A stretch of DNA of 64,000 bases from Palsa-506 sp963836355 (lineage in GTDB: Bacteria > Actinomycetota > Actinomycetes > Streptosporangiales > Streptosporangiaceae): assembly GCA_963836355.1 (NCBI GenBank), contig CAWIJO010000007.1:1-64000 (forward strand). The letters are read 5' to 3'. The first letter of the stretch is position 1. Each line of letters opens with the position of its first letter. The notes beneath the pieces are model-generated. The model ran no database searches and was not told the DNA's origin. It saw nothing but the letters and a program-made list of their open reading frames with translations. A program made the position numbers and the translations under genes. Below, one piece after another: positions 1-8,797 of this stretch.

Positions 1-191
1 GCCGGACCTAGAGAACACCCATGCGACAATGTCATCCGCGGAGCGGTTTATCACTCCCTCTGAAGGTACAATACGCCGTTCAAAGTCTTTGAACCCAGCC
101 CGGGCCAGACCAGGTCTTCGCGGTCTGGCGTGCCATCAGCCAGCGACCCCTGCCCCGCGCGGCGTACTAGGCCCAGGTACCGGCGCACTAG

Positions 192-689
192 CTAGCTGAT
201 CTGCGGGTACGGCGGACCAGGCTGTGGCATCGGTTCGGCTGGCGGGTCTTTAAGGTCGCCAATGTGCACAAACGCGCCCCCGGGCTCAAGCATCTCTAGG
301 ACCGTCGCGGCAGCGCGATCGCGATCCGTCCAGTGGAAAGACTGGGCGAACACCACGACCCGGAACTCGCCCAGACCGGCCGGAAGGTCCTCGGCGCGGG
401 CAAGCACCCAACGCGCATTTGCGACCCCTAGACGCTGGGCCCGTTCTTTGGCCGCAGCTAGCATCTCTTCGTCTGGATCTATGCCGACCACTTCGGTGAA
501 ATACCGTGCCAGCGCGAGGGTTACTGTGCCCGGCCCGCACCCGACGTCCAGAAGACGCCCGTTGCCATCCAAGCCGAGGGCCGTGGCCAATGTTTCGGTA
601 AAGCCTTGAGCATACGGCAGCCGACCACGCTAGTAGTAGGCTGCGGCCCCTCGGAATAGTGTCCTGTCCCACTGCCATTCGTCAGACAC
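192..689 (-). pseudogene. Class I SAM methyltransferase, nonsense mutation and truncated
   Basis: The readable part has the SAM-binding glycine motif LLDVGCGPGT, an acidic residue after the second strand (VVGIDPDEEM) and a later FAQSFHWTD, typical of small class I methyltransferases. The reading frame continues upstream in the same phase to a GTG at 689 preceded by a weak purine-rich site. It is interrupted by a TAG at about codon 20, where a run YY*RGRLPY replaces the usual uninterrupted N-terminal segment. The ORF downstream of the stop could only restart at a TTG (590). The C-terminus stops after about 130 further residues, while the family is usually near 260-280, so the 3' half is missing as well. 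I read it as a pseudogene; the methyl acceptor is unknown. Confidence 0.7.
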
Positions 690-1028
690 GTTCCTACTCT
701 ACGGTCTGGCTAATATCGCCAGCAAGCCGTACCCCCGGTGGAGTGAGGTTCCCCGGGTTGCGGTGGCGGCTGATTGCGGGGCGCAACGGCGCAGGTGAGG
801 GTCCCAGGCCCGCTAGGGCCAGATCGACCCAACCATCGCGGACTGGCGCGCCCTAGGGGCGTGGGAGGGCGATCTGAGGCGCGACGAAGCGCCTTTTGAC
901 GAGCGGCGTTGAAAGGACTTCGCCGCTGCGCTCTCGCAGGGCAGCGAAACTGGGGGCAGCCTGAGCCCGAGGACGCCGGAAAGAGCGGGAAGCAGCACCC
1001 TGGTCGAGCGCATCACCCGCTTCACGAT

Positions 1029-1172
1029 GATCCTGGGCCTGCCCGGCGGAAGAAGGCCGATGACATGGCACCGGTGCACCGAGATGGGCAGCCACGCCGC
1101 GATCCTGGGCCTGCCCCGGCGGGAAGAAGACGGTTCACCAGGGACCGGTGTAGCGAGGTGGCCAGCCACGCC
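1029..1172. repeat. Two tandem imperfect 72-bp repeats in a gene-free stretch
   Basis: Unit one (1029-1098) and unit two (1101-1172) both begin GATCCTGGGCCTGCC and end GCCACGCC, with ACCGGTG and CGAG in register between them, giving a period of 72 bp. They sit in a gene-free stretch (690-1598) where ORFs exist in several frames but none resembles a known protein. A multiple-of-three period would be compatible with a former coding repeat, but I see no supporting start, ribosome site or domain. Confidence 0.5.
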
Positions 1173-1588
1173 GCTCTCACCCTCGTCGGCCGACATGCCG
1201 GTCAACTTTGCTCACCCCCGGCTCACCCAGGGAAGGTCCCGCGGACGAGAAGCATCACAGGACACGCCAGGCCCCGACCACATTGACCGTGGACCAGTCC
1301 TCGCACGCTCGCAATCCGCCAGAACCCGAGAAACGGGGCACACTGTCGGGCCCGGGCATCCCGTCGTGTGCGGCGCAACTGGGGCAGAACCAAGTTGCCA
1401 AAGCCGTGCATAATGACCTCATCTGAGCCCTTACCTGTTCCGGCCAGCCAGCGCAACCAGCCCGTTTTCGCCATGTCTGACCGGGTTACTGATCGGGGGC
1501 CGGGCGCGGCCCATTCTCCTCCCGGCCCCCCCCGATAGCTGCCCGGTTTTCGCTGACCGCCGGGCTGGGTCAAGGGTCGCGGGACGCG

Positions 1589-1617
1589 ATCGCGAAGCCA
1601 ATGCCGCGAAGTTAGGG
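1589..1617. repeat. Left target duplication and left inverted repeat of the IS4-type element
   Basis: 1589-1598 is the left copy of the 10-bp direct repeat ATCGCGAAGC. 1599-1617 is the 19-bp left terminal inverted repeat. Confidence 0.9.
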
Positions 1618-3394
1618 CAACCGTGATCAAGTCAAGGGTGAGTGCCTGACTGCGTGACGAGGGTTGATAGGCGACGGGACCTCTGATAGATCGGGTCAAC
1701 CCACCACGATCTTTCCGGCTACCAGGGGTCCCGTTGCGTACTCAGTCTGCCACCGCCACTGTCACCATCACGCATGCCGTCACTGTCGCGGCGGGGGTGT
1801 TCGCCCCCGGCCATCTGGGCGAGTTAACCCAGTACCTGCCGTTCGAGCTGGTCGACGATGTCCTGGAGCAGACCAGGACCGTGCAGCGCCGGCTGCGGGA
1901 CCTGCCCTCACGGGCCGGGGTGTACTTCGTGCTCGCGCTGGGCTTGTACCCGCGCCTGGGTTACGCCCGGGTCTGGACCAAGCTGACTGCCGGGCTGGCG
2001 GGCATGACCGTGCCGCGCCCGTCGGAGAAGGCGCTGCGTGACCTGCGCCGCCGCCTGGGCCCGGCTCCGCTGAGGGCGCTGTTCGAGGTGGTCGCCGGCC
2101 CGCTGGCCCAGCCGCGCACCCCAGGGGTGCGCTTCGGCGGGCTGCGCACCGTCGCGTTCGACGGCCTGAACTCCCTCAAGGTCCCCGGCACCAGCCGCAA
2201 CAGGTCCTGGATGGGCCGGATCCGCTACCGGCAGGGCTTCGCCGGGTATCCCACGCTGCGGCTGATGGCGCTGGCCGAGACCGGCACCCGTGCTCTGCCG
2301 GGCGCCGCTATAGGCTCCGCAGCCAGCCGGGACGAGGCTCACCTGGCCCGGCGGCTACTGCCGCTGCTGCGGCCGGGCATGCTCGTGCTGCTGGACCGGG
2401 CCTTCGACGCCAGCGCCTTCCTGCGCGACGTCACCGCGACCGGGGCGATGCTGCTGGCCCGCGCCACGTCCACCCGCAAACCGCCGGTGCTGGCCCACCT
2501 GCCCGACGGCTCCTACCTGTCGCGCCTGGACGGCCTGGCAGTGCGGATCATCGAAGCTCACCTGGCCGTGACCGGCTCGGATGGCAGCAGCGTCCGGGAC
2601 AGCTACCGGCTGATCACCACGCTAACCGACCACCGCCGCTACCCGGCCGGCGCCCTGGTCCGGCTCTATCACGAGCGGTGGGAGATCGAGACCGCCTACC
2701 TCGCCCTGCGGCACACCCTGCTGAACGGCCATGTCCTGCGCTCGGGTGACCGGCCAGGCCTGGAACAGGAGACCTGGGCCTTGCTTACCCTCTACCAGCT
2801 GCTGCGCATGGCCATGGTCACCGCCGTGGAAACCCGCCCTGGCATCGACCCCGACCGGGCCAGCTTCACCACCGCCATCGAAACCGCACGTGACCAGCTC
2901 ACCGCAGCCGCCGGAGTCTGCCCCGGCGGCCCCGCAGACCTGCCCGGCGCCATCGGCCGGGCCGTCCTGGACACCTTGCTACCCGCCCGGCGGCTCCGCT
3001 ACAGCGCCCGCAACGTCAAATGCAGCACCTCCCGCTACCACGGCCGTGACGACGGCCGCCCTCAGCTCCCGGCCACCATCACCGCGATCGACATCACGAT
3101 CTGTACCCCGCCGCTCGATGCCACGCCCCGCCGGACCCGCCATACGCCCAGGTCGCCCCAGCCGCCCACCCGCAGGCAGCGCATCATGACGATCATGAAC
3201 ACCGACCCTGGCCGGGACTGGAGCGGCAGCGAACTCGCCGGGCACCTCCAGGTCAAGCCCCGCAACCTGCTCACCCAGCTCGCCGAATGGGCACGCTGGG
3301 GGTTCCTCACCCGGACCGGACCCGGCACCTACGCGCTCAACACGCCGCCATAAATCCTGGACAACGCCGCCAATCCCCTAACTTCGCGGCATTG
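1599..3394 (+). mobile_element. Complete IS4-type insertion sequence with 19-bp IRs and 10-bp target duplication
   Basis: The element is bounded by perfect 19-bp inverted repeats: 1599-1617 reads CAATGCCGCGAAGTTAGGG and 3376-3394 is its exact reverse complement. A 10-bp direct repeat ATCGCGAAGC flanks it (1589-1598 and 3395-3404), the size expected for IS4-group target duplication. Total length is 1796 bp, with one transposase gene filling most of it. Perfect repeats plus an intact duplication imply a fairly recent insertion and no later rearrangement of the ends. Confidence 0.92.
1734..3353 (+). CDS. IS4-family DDE transposase with a C-terminal winged-helix-like extension
   Basis: A 539-residue protein starting at TTG 1734. 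The N-terminal ~110 residues match the IS4 transposase N-terminal domain in layout (a leucine-rich segment followed by VYFVLALGLYPRLGY). The RNase H-like catalytic core follows: first Asp in TVAFDGLNS, second Asp in VLLDRAFDA, and the IS4 YREK-type signature in YHERWEIETAYLALR (Y-2-R-3-E-6-R). The last ~60 residues (SGSELAGHLQVKPRNLLTQL) look like an additional winged helix after the usual family end, perhaps for DNA binding. The gene lies between perfect terminal repeats, so the element appears intact. The TTG start is the first in frame inside the element; a start further in cannot be excluded. Confidence 0.9.
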   Translation: MRTQSATATVTITHAVTVAAGVFAPGHLGELTQYLPFELVDDVLEQTRTVQRRLRDLPSRAGVYFVLALGLYPRLGYARVWTKLTAGLAGMTVPRPSEKALRDLRRRLGPAPLRALFEVVAGPLAQPRTPGVRFGGLRTVAFDGLNSLKVPGTSRNRSWMGRIRYRQGFAGYPTLRLMALAETGTRALPGAAIGSAASRDEAHLARRLLPLLRPGMLVLLDRAFDASAFLRDVTATGAMLLARATSTRKPPVLAHLPDGSYLSRLDGLAVRIIEAHLAVTGSDGSSVRDSYRLITTLTDHRRYPAGALVRLYHERWEIETAYLALRHTLLNGHVLRSGDRPGLEQETWALLTLYQLLRMAMVTAVETRPGIDPDRASFTTAIETARDQLTAAAGVCPGGPADLPGAIGRAVLDTLLPARRLRYSARNVKCSTSRYHGRDDGRPQLPATITAIDITICTPPLDATPRRTRHTPRSPQPPTRRQRIMTIMNTDPGRDWSGSELAGHLQVKPRNLLTQLAEWARWGFLTRTGPGTYALNTPP

Positions 3395-3404
3395 ATCGCG
3401 AAGC
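3376..3404. repeat. Right inverted repeat and right target duplication of the IS4-type element
   Basis: 3376-3394 is the exact reverse complement of 1599-1617. 3395-3404 repeats the 10-bp target ATCGCGAAGC. Confidence 0.9.
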
Positions 3405-3837
3405 GACGCCGCCAGGCGCCCTTGACGCTGGCCCGGCGGTCAGCGGATCATCGGCCGGCGGGGGCGGGTGGGAGGTCGGTGGGGAATTCCGCAGCTGGCG
3501 GGGTGCTGGTGTGCCTCCTGGGGTGTCAGGGGTGGGTGGTGATCACAAGTACGGGTGATCACGCGGCGGGGTGGGGGGGCGGCAGGGGCAGCCAGCCTTA
3601 CCTCGGCGGGCGGGCTCAAGCCCAGAGCCCGGTCACATGATGATGGATTGGGTGTCCCCCCGCCCGGCGGGGGGGTGCGGCCGCTCATTCTTTGGAGGCC
3701 GTCCGCGAGCGTCCTGCACGGCAGGACCGGGCGGTCTGACAGGCTCACGGCAGGAGCCGGCCGCGGTGATGCCCCCATCTGATGATGACGGCGCCCATCC
3801 CGCACCTTCCACGCCACCGGTGATCACCAGCCTTGTC
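3405..3837. other. Gene-free GC-rich stretch between two insertion sequences
   Basis: No reading frame here resembles a known protein. The segment is rich in G and C runs and separates the IS4-type element from the IS110 transposase. It may hold the transposase-distal end of the IS110 element, but that family has no long terminal repeats to mark it. Confidence 0.4.
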
Positions 3838-4874
3838 TCACACCGCGGTGAACGCGTCGTCGCCGAGCCCGGCCAGCAGGTGGCATGCCTGCCGTATGAT
3901 CTTGCGGGCCTCGGACAGGGCGGCGTGCTTGCCGTCGATGCGGTCCTTGACCTGCGCGTAGTAGCGGTGGTCGGGGGCCGGGCCGCGGGCGTGGGTCTTG
4001 CCGGCCTCATAGGCGCACCAGCGCAGCACCGGCGGTCCCTGCCGCGACAGGTGCCCGGGCGAGCGCTTGCCGTCGCTGGAGTACACGGTGATGTCCAGGC
4101 CGGTGAACCGCACCGCCTTGCGCGCCGAGGAAAACCGGCCCGCGCCGCCCAGCCAGCAGGTCAGCGCCAGGCCGGCGACCGGCCCGACCCCGTACAGCTG
4201 CTCCTGCAGCGCCTTCGCGCCGCGCAGGCGGCGGGCCGTGCCCGCCAGCTGCGTGCGCAGGGTATCCAGCTCGGCCTCGGTCACCTCCAGCATCCGCAGG
4301 TACAGGCCGATCTGCTGCTGCCCGGCCGGCGACAGCTGCCCGGCGCAGATGCGGTCCAGCAGCTCGCGTCCCTCGGCGGTTCCGATGCCGCCCTGGCCCA
4401 GGTGTGCCGCGCCCTGGTGGAACAGCACCGCATGGGCCCGCTGCACCCACGCGGTGTGCTCGCGCCGCAGCGCATGATAGGTCTCCAGCAGCGCCCGGCA
4501 CTCCAGGACCTGCTCCGGCGGGATCCAGCATTCGGGGAGCCGGCCCTGCAGCAGCAGATCCCGCATCAGCCTGGAGCCGGCCCTGTCGGTCTTGGCCTTC
4601 TTCTTGCGGCCCCGCGCCGCCGCGGTGTCGGCCGGCTCGGCCAGGTGCGCCTGCACCCCGGCCGCCGCGAGTTCCTCCGCCACATACCGCCATCCGGTGC
4701 ACGCCTCGAACGCGAACGCCACATCCGGCACGCCGGCGAACCGCTGCAGCCAGGCCCGCAGGTGCCGCCGGTCGGCCGGGGCGATCTGCCCGCACTGCAC
4801 CCCCCCGTCACCAGGTCCAGATAGTCGAAGGTGATCTGCTTCCGGTGGATATCCATCCCGCCTACGATCGGCAT
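3838..4874 (-). pseudogene. IS110-family transposase, frameshifted in a seven-G run
   Basis: The product starts at ATG 4874 (MPIVGGMDIHRK) with a strong AGGAGG site 7 bases upstream. The N-terminal RuvC-like DEDD nuclease half shows the first Asp (GGMDIHRK), the Glu in AFEACTGWRY and the Asp in KTDRAGS. The C-terminal IS116/IS110 half contains YGVGPVAGLALTCWLGG and FTGLDITVYSSDGKR. The first ~25 codons are in a different phase from the rest. The switch falls in seven Cs on the plus strand (4800-4806); re-reading one G (minus one shift) or adding one base joins the halves as VTGG-VQCGQ. This is either a one-base deletion, a sequencing error or slippage-dependent expression. Confidence 0.8.
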
Positions 4875-5010
4875 CAGGGACCTCCTCATGCTCCGAGACC
4901 GATTGGTCGTCACACACCACATGGTGCGCCTGTGCTGGGGAGGTCCCCTTGCTGCCGGGTCCGCTCTGCCAGCTCAGCCAGCTACAAGCCGGCCGGAGCA
5001 TGTCATCTTT
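4875..5010 (-). ncRNA. Candidate guide (bridge) RNA region upstream of the IS110 transposase
   Basis: Some IS110 elements encode a structured RNA in the non-coding end before the transposase. Here, reading the minus strand towards the start codon, there are two complementary 8-mer pairs: plus-strand 4995-5002 with 4887-4894 (GGAGCATG/CATGCTCC) and 4939-4946 with 4878-4885 (GGAGGTCC/GGACCTCC). They are interleaved rather than nested, which would form a pseudoknot-like fold, and the second sequesters the AGGAGG ribosome site. The pairings are seen; a guide-RNA role is inferred from the family only. Confidence 0.35.
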
Positions 5011-5129
5011 GAGTAGGGATCACCGAGGAGTCGCCAGCCGCGCCGATCGGCGGGTCCGGGCGCCGCGGGTCGGTGGCCGTGACTCGATCGCCCTCCGTGA
5101 CCAGCGCCTGAGGCGTCGGCTTTGACGCG

Positions 5130-5969
5130 TCAGCGTAGCCGGGCGAGGGCTTCGGCGAGGGGGGCCAGCACGGCGGGGTCGTGTGGTGGCGGGAGCACGA
5201 CGATCGCCAGGTCGAGGCCGAGTTCGCCGAGCGCGGCCGCGGTGTCCACGGCCGGCCCTGCCTCGCCCCCGGGCCCGAGCCGGATGTGGCTGGACAAGGT
5301 GATCTCCTTCGGGTCGCGCCCGATGTCGTGGCAGTGCGCGTAGAGCACGTCGCGCTTGCGCGCGAACTCCTCGGGCGGGCCGCCGGCGAAGTTCCAGTGC
5401 TGGGCGAATCGCGCGGCGGTGCGCAGCGTCCGCCGCTCGCCGCTGCCGCCGATCACCAGGGGAGGGTGCGGCTGCTGCACTGGTTTGGGTTCGCAGCGCG
5501 CGCCAGTGAGCTGGTAGTACCTGCCCGCGAAATCTGTGGTCTGCTGCGTCAGCAGGCTGACGATGACCTGGCACGCTTCCTCGAGCCGGTCGCTGCGCTC
5601 GGCCGGGCCGCCCAGCTCGATGCCGTAGCCGCCGGACTCTTCCTCATTCCACCCGGCGCCGATGCCGAGTTCAAGCCTGCCGGCGGACACGATGTCGAGG
5701 GTGGCGGCCATGTTGGCCAAGACCGCGGGATGACGGTAGTGAATGCCGGTGACCAGCGTGCCGAGCCGGAGCCGGCGCGTCGCCTGCGCGAGCGCGATAA
5801 GCGTCACCCAGCCCTCCAGGCAAGGGCCCTTCGAGTCGGAGAAGATCGGATAGAAGTGGTCGAAGGTCCAGCCCGACTCAAAGAGCTCGATGCCATCGGC
5901 TTCCTTCCACACCGCGAGCATGTCGCCCCAGGTGGTGTTCTGCGGAGAGGTCTTGAAGGCGAATCGCAT
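5130..5969 (-). CDS. F420-dependent LLM-class oxidoreductase
   Basis: A 279-residue luciferase-like monooxygenase-fold protein of the group that uses coenzyme F420 or flavin for hydride transfer in the cytoplasm. Visible family landmarks are an N-terminal RFAFKTSPQNTTW strand, the DHFYPIF-type active-site segment, RLRLGTLVTG, the substrate/cofactor loop RHPAVLANMAATLDIVSAGR, ELGIGAGWNEEE and PPLVIGGSGERRTLR. ATG 5969 is chosen because the family begins with this motif and GAGGATG lies about 8 bases upstream; the frame stays open upstream to 6242 but that part has no similarity. Substrate cannot be predicted. It is flanked by mobile elements and forms no operon. Confidence 0.85.
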   Translation of the reverse strand: MRFAFKTSPQNTTWGDMLAVWKEADGIELFESGWTFDHFYPIFSDSKGPCLEGWVTLIALAQATRRLRLGTLVTGIHYRHPAVLANMAATLDIVSAGRLELGIGAGWNEEESGGYGIELGGPAERSDRLEEACQVIVSLLTQQTTDFAGRYYQLTGARCEPKPVQQPHPPLVIGGSGERRTLRTAARFAQHWNFAGGPPEEFARKRDVLYAHCHDIGRDPKEITLSSHIRLGPGGEAGPAVDTAAALGELGLDLAIVVLPPPHDPAVLAPLAEALARLR

Positions 5970-6204
5970 GCCGTCATCCTCGCAAATCCCGCACGGCCTG
6001 ACTGCGCCCGGCTCCACCAACCGCGGCCGCACCTCATGCCCAGATCGCCCAATCTGTATCTGCGGGTTGATCACCGCAGAGGCCGCTGCGGCCGCGCCTA
6101 TCGGCGGCTTCGTGCGCAAGTTCTTCGGCCTGCTGATGACACTTTGTTGATGCTGTGATGGGTCGCTTTGTGCAGTAATGCCGGTGTGTGGGGGTCTGCT
6201 GAGG

Positions 6205-6693
6205 CTAGTCTGAGGCGCCAAGGTCCGGGCGCTGCCATGCAACCCAAGTCCACACGATGGCGACGAGCGCGGCGATCGCGGCGGCTACTTGCCATAGGTG
6301 CGGCCTCACCGGGTCACTATCCCCAGTGGCGCCGAGTGCCAGGAGGGCGACGCCGGCGCCGGTCAAGATGGTGGCGGGTGTAAAGATCCAGGTCCAGATC
6401 TGCACCATGCTTGCCTGAAGGACCCGGGCCGTGGATGTTGGGGGTCGCGTGACGGTCGGACGGCCGCGCCGAAGACGGGCCCATATCGTGGAGAGCCGGT
6501 CCTTTTTCCTGGGGTGAGAAGGGAACCGGCTTGACCAGAAGCGGGGCGGCATCTGCAGGGTGTCGTAGAGGAACAAGGCGGCAAAATAGAGACCGGCGGA
6601 GGTAGCCAAGGCTGCGAAGGCCAGCCATTGCCAGATCGCCGGTTCTTTCTGCAGGGAGTTCTGCAGGAGGAACGTCGTTAGCCCCACGATCAC
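6205..6693 (-). CDS. Small membrane protein of unknown function
   Basis: A 162-residue protein with about four hydrophobic segments: an N-terminal IVGLTTFLLQ stretch, WLAFAALATSAGLYFAALFLY, then after a basic loop (SRFPSHPRKKDR) WIFTPATILTGAGVALLALG and VAAAIAALVAIVWTWVAW near the C-terminus. No recognised domain. The basic central loop would be cytoplasmic by the positive-inside rule. It begins 9 bases from a long hairpin (6703-6755) next to a transposase pseudogene, so its N-terminus may have been replaced or cut by that element. Confidence 0.55.
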   Translation of the reverse strand: MIVGLTTFLLQNSLQKEPAIWQWLAFAALATSAGLYFAALFLYDTLQMPPRFWSSRFPSHPRKKDRLSTIWARLRRGRPTVTRPPTSTARVLQASMVQIWTWIFTPATILTGAGVALLALGATGDSDPVRPHLWQVAAAIAALVAIVWTWVAWQRPDLGASD

Positions 6694-6702
6694 TGTGCCA
6701 GC

Positions 6703-6755
6703 GAGGCTCCTGTAGAAGAGGGATTGCCTAGATCACTCTTCGCCACAGGAGCCTC
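6703..6755. repeat. Long hairpin next to an IS4-type transposase pseudogene
   Basis: GAGGCTCCTGT (6703-6713) pairs perfectly with ACAGGAGCCTC (6745-6755), and inside it AGAAGAG faces CTCTTC. The 31-base loop has no T-run after it in either direction, so it is not an obvious terminator. It may be the sub-terminal end of the adjacent transposon or a recombination site. Confidence 0.4.
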
Positions 6756-6902
6756 TCGTGAATGTCTACCCTGTTTCCCCGGGTGTCGCCAGCAGCATTG
6801 CGGGCGGCGGTGTGATGGTGGCGGCGCGGCTGGCTGACCTGGTGACGCCGCTGCGGAACGGGATGATGCCGGGCGGGGACTGCCGGTCGGCGCTGGTGAC
6901 CG

Positions 6903-8428
6903 CGGGGATGCGGCGGATTCCGGACTGGTGATCCGGTCGTGTTCTGCAAGATCGTGGCGGTGGCGTCGGCGCAGGTCAGGCGGGACGGGTGGGTCCAGGC
7001 GAAGGGCAGCCCGGTTCATCATGCGACGCTGGGGCCGCTGGAGGAGTGGCTGGAGGAGCAGGCCGGGCCGGGCGTGATCGACGGGATCGCGGAGCGGGCG
7101 GTGCTGCGGGAGCAGTACGTGAAGGGCGAGCGGGAGCGGCTGCTGGCCAGGGCGTTCATGATCCGTGTCATCGTGCTGATGACGCTGGTGCCCGGTGCCG
7201 GCCTGCGGGACGCGGTGATCGCGCTGGCCGGGGACCTGGCGCTGGTGCCGTGGGCGCGGCCGTGGGTGCCAGCGTCGGAGCGGGCGCTCGGGGACTGGCG
7301 GAACGCGCTCGGCCCGGAACCGCTGGAGGAACTGCGGGACGTCGTGCTGCGGGCCTCGTGGCAGGAGCATGAGGACCGGGACTGGCGGGCGGTCATCATC
7401 GGCAGGAACAGGCCGCTGAAGACCGGGGCGATCGACGGGACGCTGATCCGGGTACCGGATACGCCGGCGAACCGGGCCATGTACGGTTCGGTCGGCACCG
7501 GGGATGACTCGTCGCCGTTCCCGCAGCTGAGAGGGCTGCCGATGACGGACGCCTCCACGCGGGGGCTGCTGGGGATGCCGCACGGCCCGGCCGGCACGGA
7601 CAAGGCCGCCGCGGAGCAGAAGCTCCTGGACACGGCCCTGCGGGAGTTTCCGCACCTGTTCGCGGAAGACCGGATCTGGGTAGCGGACCGGAACTATCCC
7701 GGCGCGGCCCGGATCGCCCGGCTCACGGCCTGCACGCACGTCCTGATCCGGCTGAAAGGCGACATCCCGCTGACAAGGATTCGGAGATCCTCGCCGACGG
7801 CTCGTATCTCGCGGAGATCTCCGGTGACGGCGTCACCGTGACCGTCCGCGTCATCGAGTACTGGGTGACCGTGGAAGGCCAGCACGTGCCGGAGCTGTTC
7901 TGCCTGGTCACCGACCTCATGGACATTGACGAGTACCCCGCCGCGCAGCTCGCGGCACTGTATAAGTGGCGGTGGGACGGGTCGGAGACCGCGCTGCGGG
8001 AGACGAAGGCGAGCCTGGACGGCGCCGGGCCGTCGGCCGGGCCGATGCTCCGCTCGGGCAGCCCGGACCTGGTCCGGCAGGAACTCGCCGCCTGGGCCGC
8101 CGGGAACGAGATGACCCGCGGCGTCGCCCGCGCCGCCGCGCTCGCTGCCGCCCCCGCCCGGAAGGGCCGCCGCGCTGGGATGCGCGTCCAGGCCCGCGAG
8201 ATCTCGCACGGCCGCACCCGCCGCGCCGTGACCGCCGCGATCCGCGCCGGGATGACCAGCTGCACGGCGCTGACCAGCGAACTCGCGAAACACCGCACCG
8301 TCATCGACCGGAACCGGCACCGGCCCCGCAAGGCCAAGTGCGCCAGCACCTTCCCCCGCGCAGGACGCGCGGACACCGCCACCCGGATCGCCCCCGCCGT
8401 CATCACCCTCGCGAACACCCTCGCCTGA
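6903..8428 (+). pseudogene. IS4-family transposase disrupted by a one-base deletion
   Basis: Two frames make one transposase. The first (open from 6903, possible GTG start 6939) carries the IS4 N-terminal helical domain (ARAFMIRVIVLMTLVPGAGL), first Asp (GAIDGTLIRVP) and second Asp (WVADRNYPGAARIARL). At 7773-7775 the phase changes: ILADGSYLAEISGDG and the catalytic YKWRWDGSETALRETK (Y-2-R-4-E-6-K) are in the next frame, ending 8428. One missing base restores continuity as GDIPLTKDSEIL. The ORF after the shift could restart at GTG 7838 but would lack both aspartates. I could not define terminal repeats or a target duplication. Probably dead, or a sequencing indel. Confidence 0.75.
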
Positions 8429-8797
8429 CCAGCGCAAACACCGGAAACCGTCCCAGGACACCAGCCTGTAGGTTCTCATCCTTCTTGCCGGTGGCCATCT
8501 CGCCGACGTGGGCGTCCGCGTCGCTTCTCACCGATCTGTCGCCGGGTTCTTCTCATCGGCCTGTCGTTTTCTTCTTCTGTCCGGCGGTTCGGGTCCGCCC
8601 TGAGAGCAATGAGTCGATTCACCGCCACACAGGCGTCAACCCATCTGAGAAAGCGCCAGCTACGACGAGAACCTACACAGCCGCCGGTCAGTGGAACCGG
8701 CCGTCACCCGGCACGACACGCCGGCCGTCGGCATGCCCGCGACCAGGAACTACCCACCGTCACCAAAACCGGGAACCTCGCATTAACACCCAAATGC
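8429..8797. other. Gene-free stretch downstream of the transposase pseudogene
   Basis: No convincing reading frame. TTCTCATC and TTCTTCTCATC repeats near 8475-8555 may belong to the transposon end. It lies between convergently read genes (the transposase on plus and the phosphatase on minus). Confidence 0.35.

Noticed and set aside
3571..4824. 417-codon plus-strand frame
   Set aside because: It lies antisense to the IS110 transposase and has Gln/Arg/Gly-rich sequence typical of GC-rich shadow frames.
5970..6242. 90-codon extension of the LLM oxidoreductase
   Set aside because: No similarity, and the family begins at the motif following ATG 5969.
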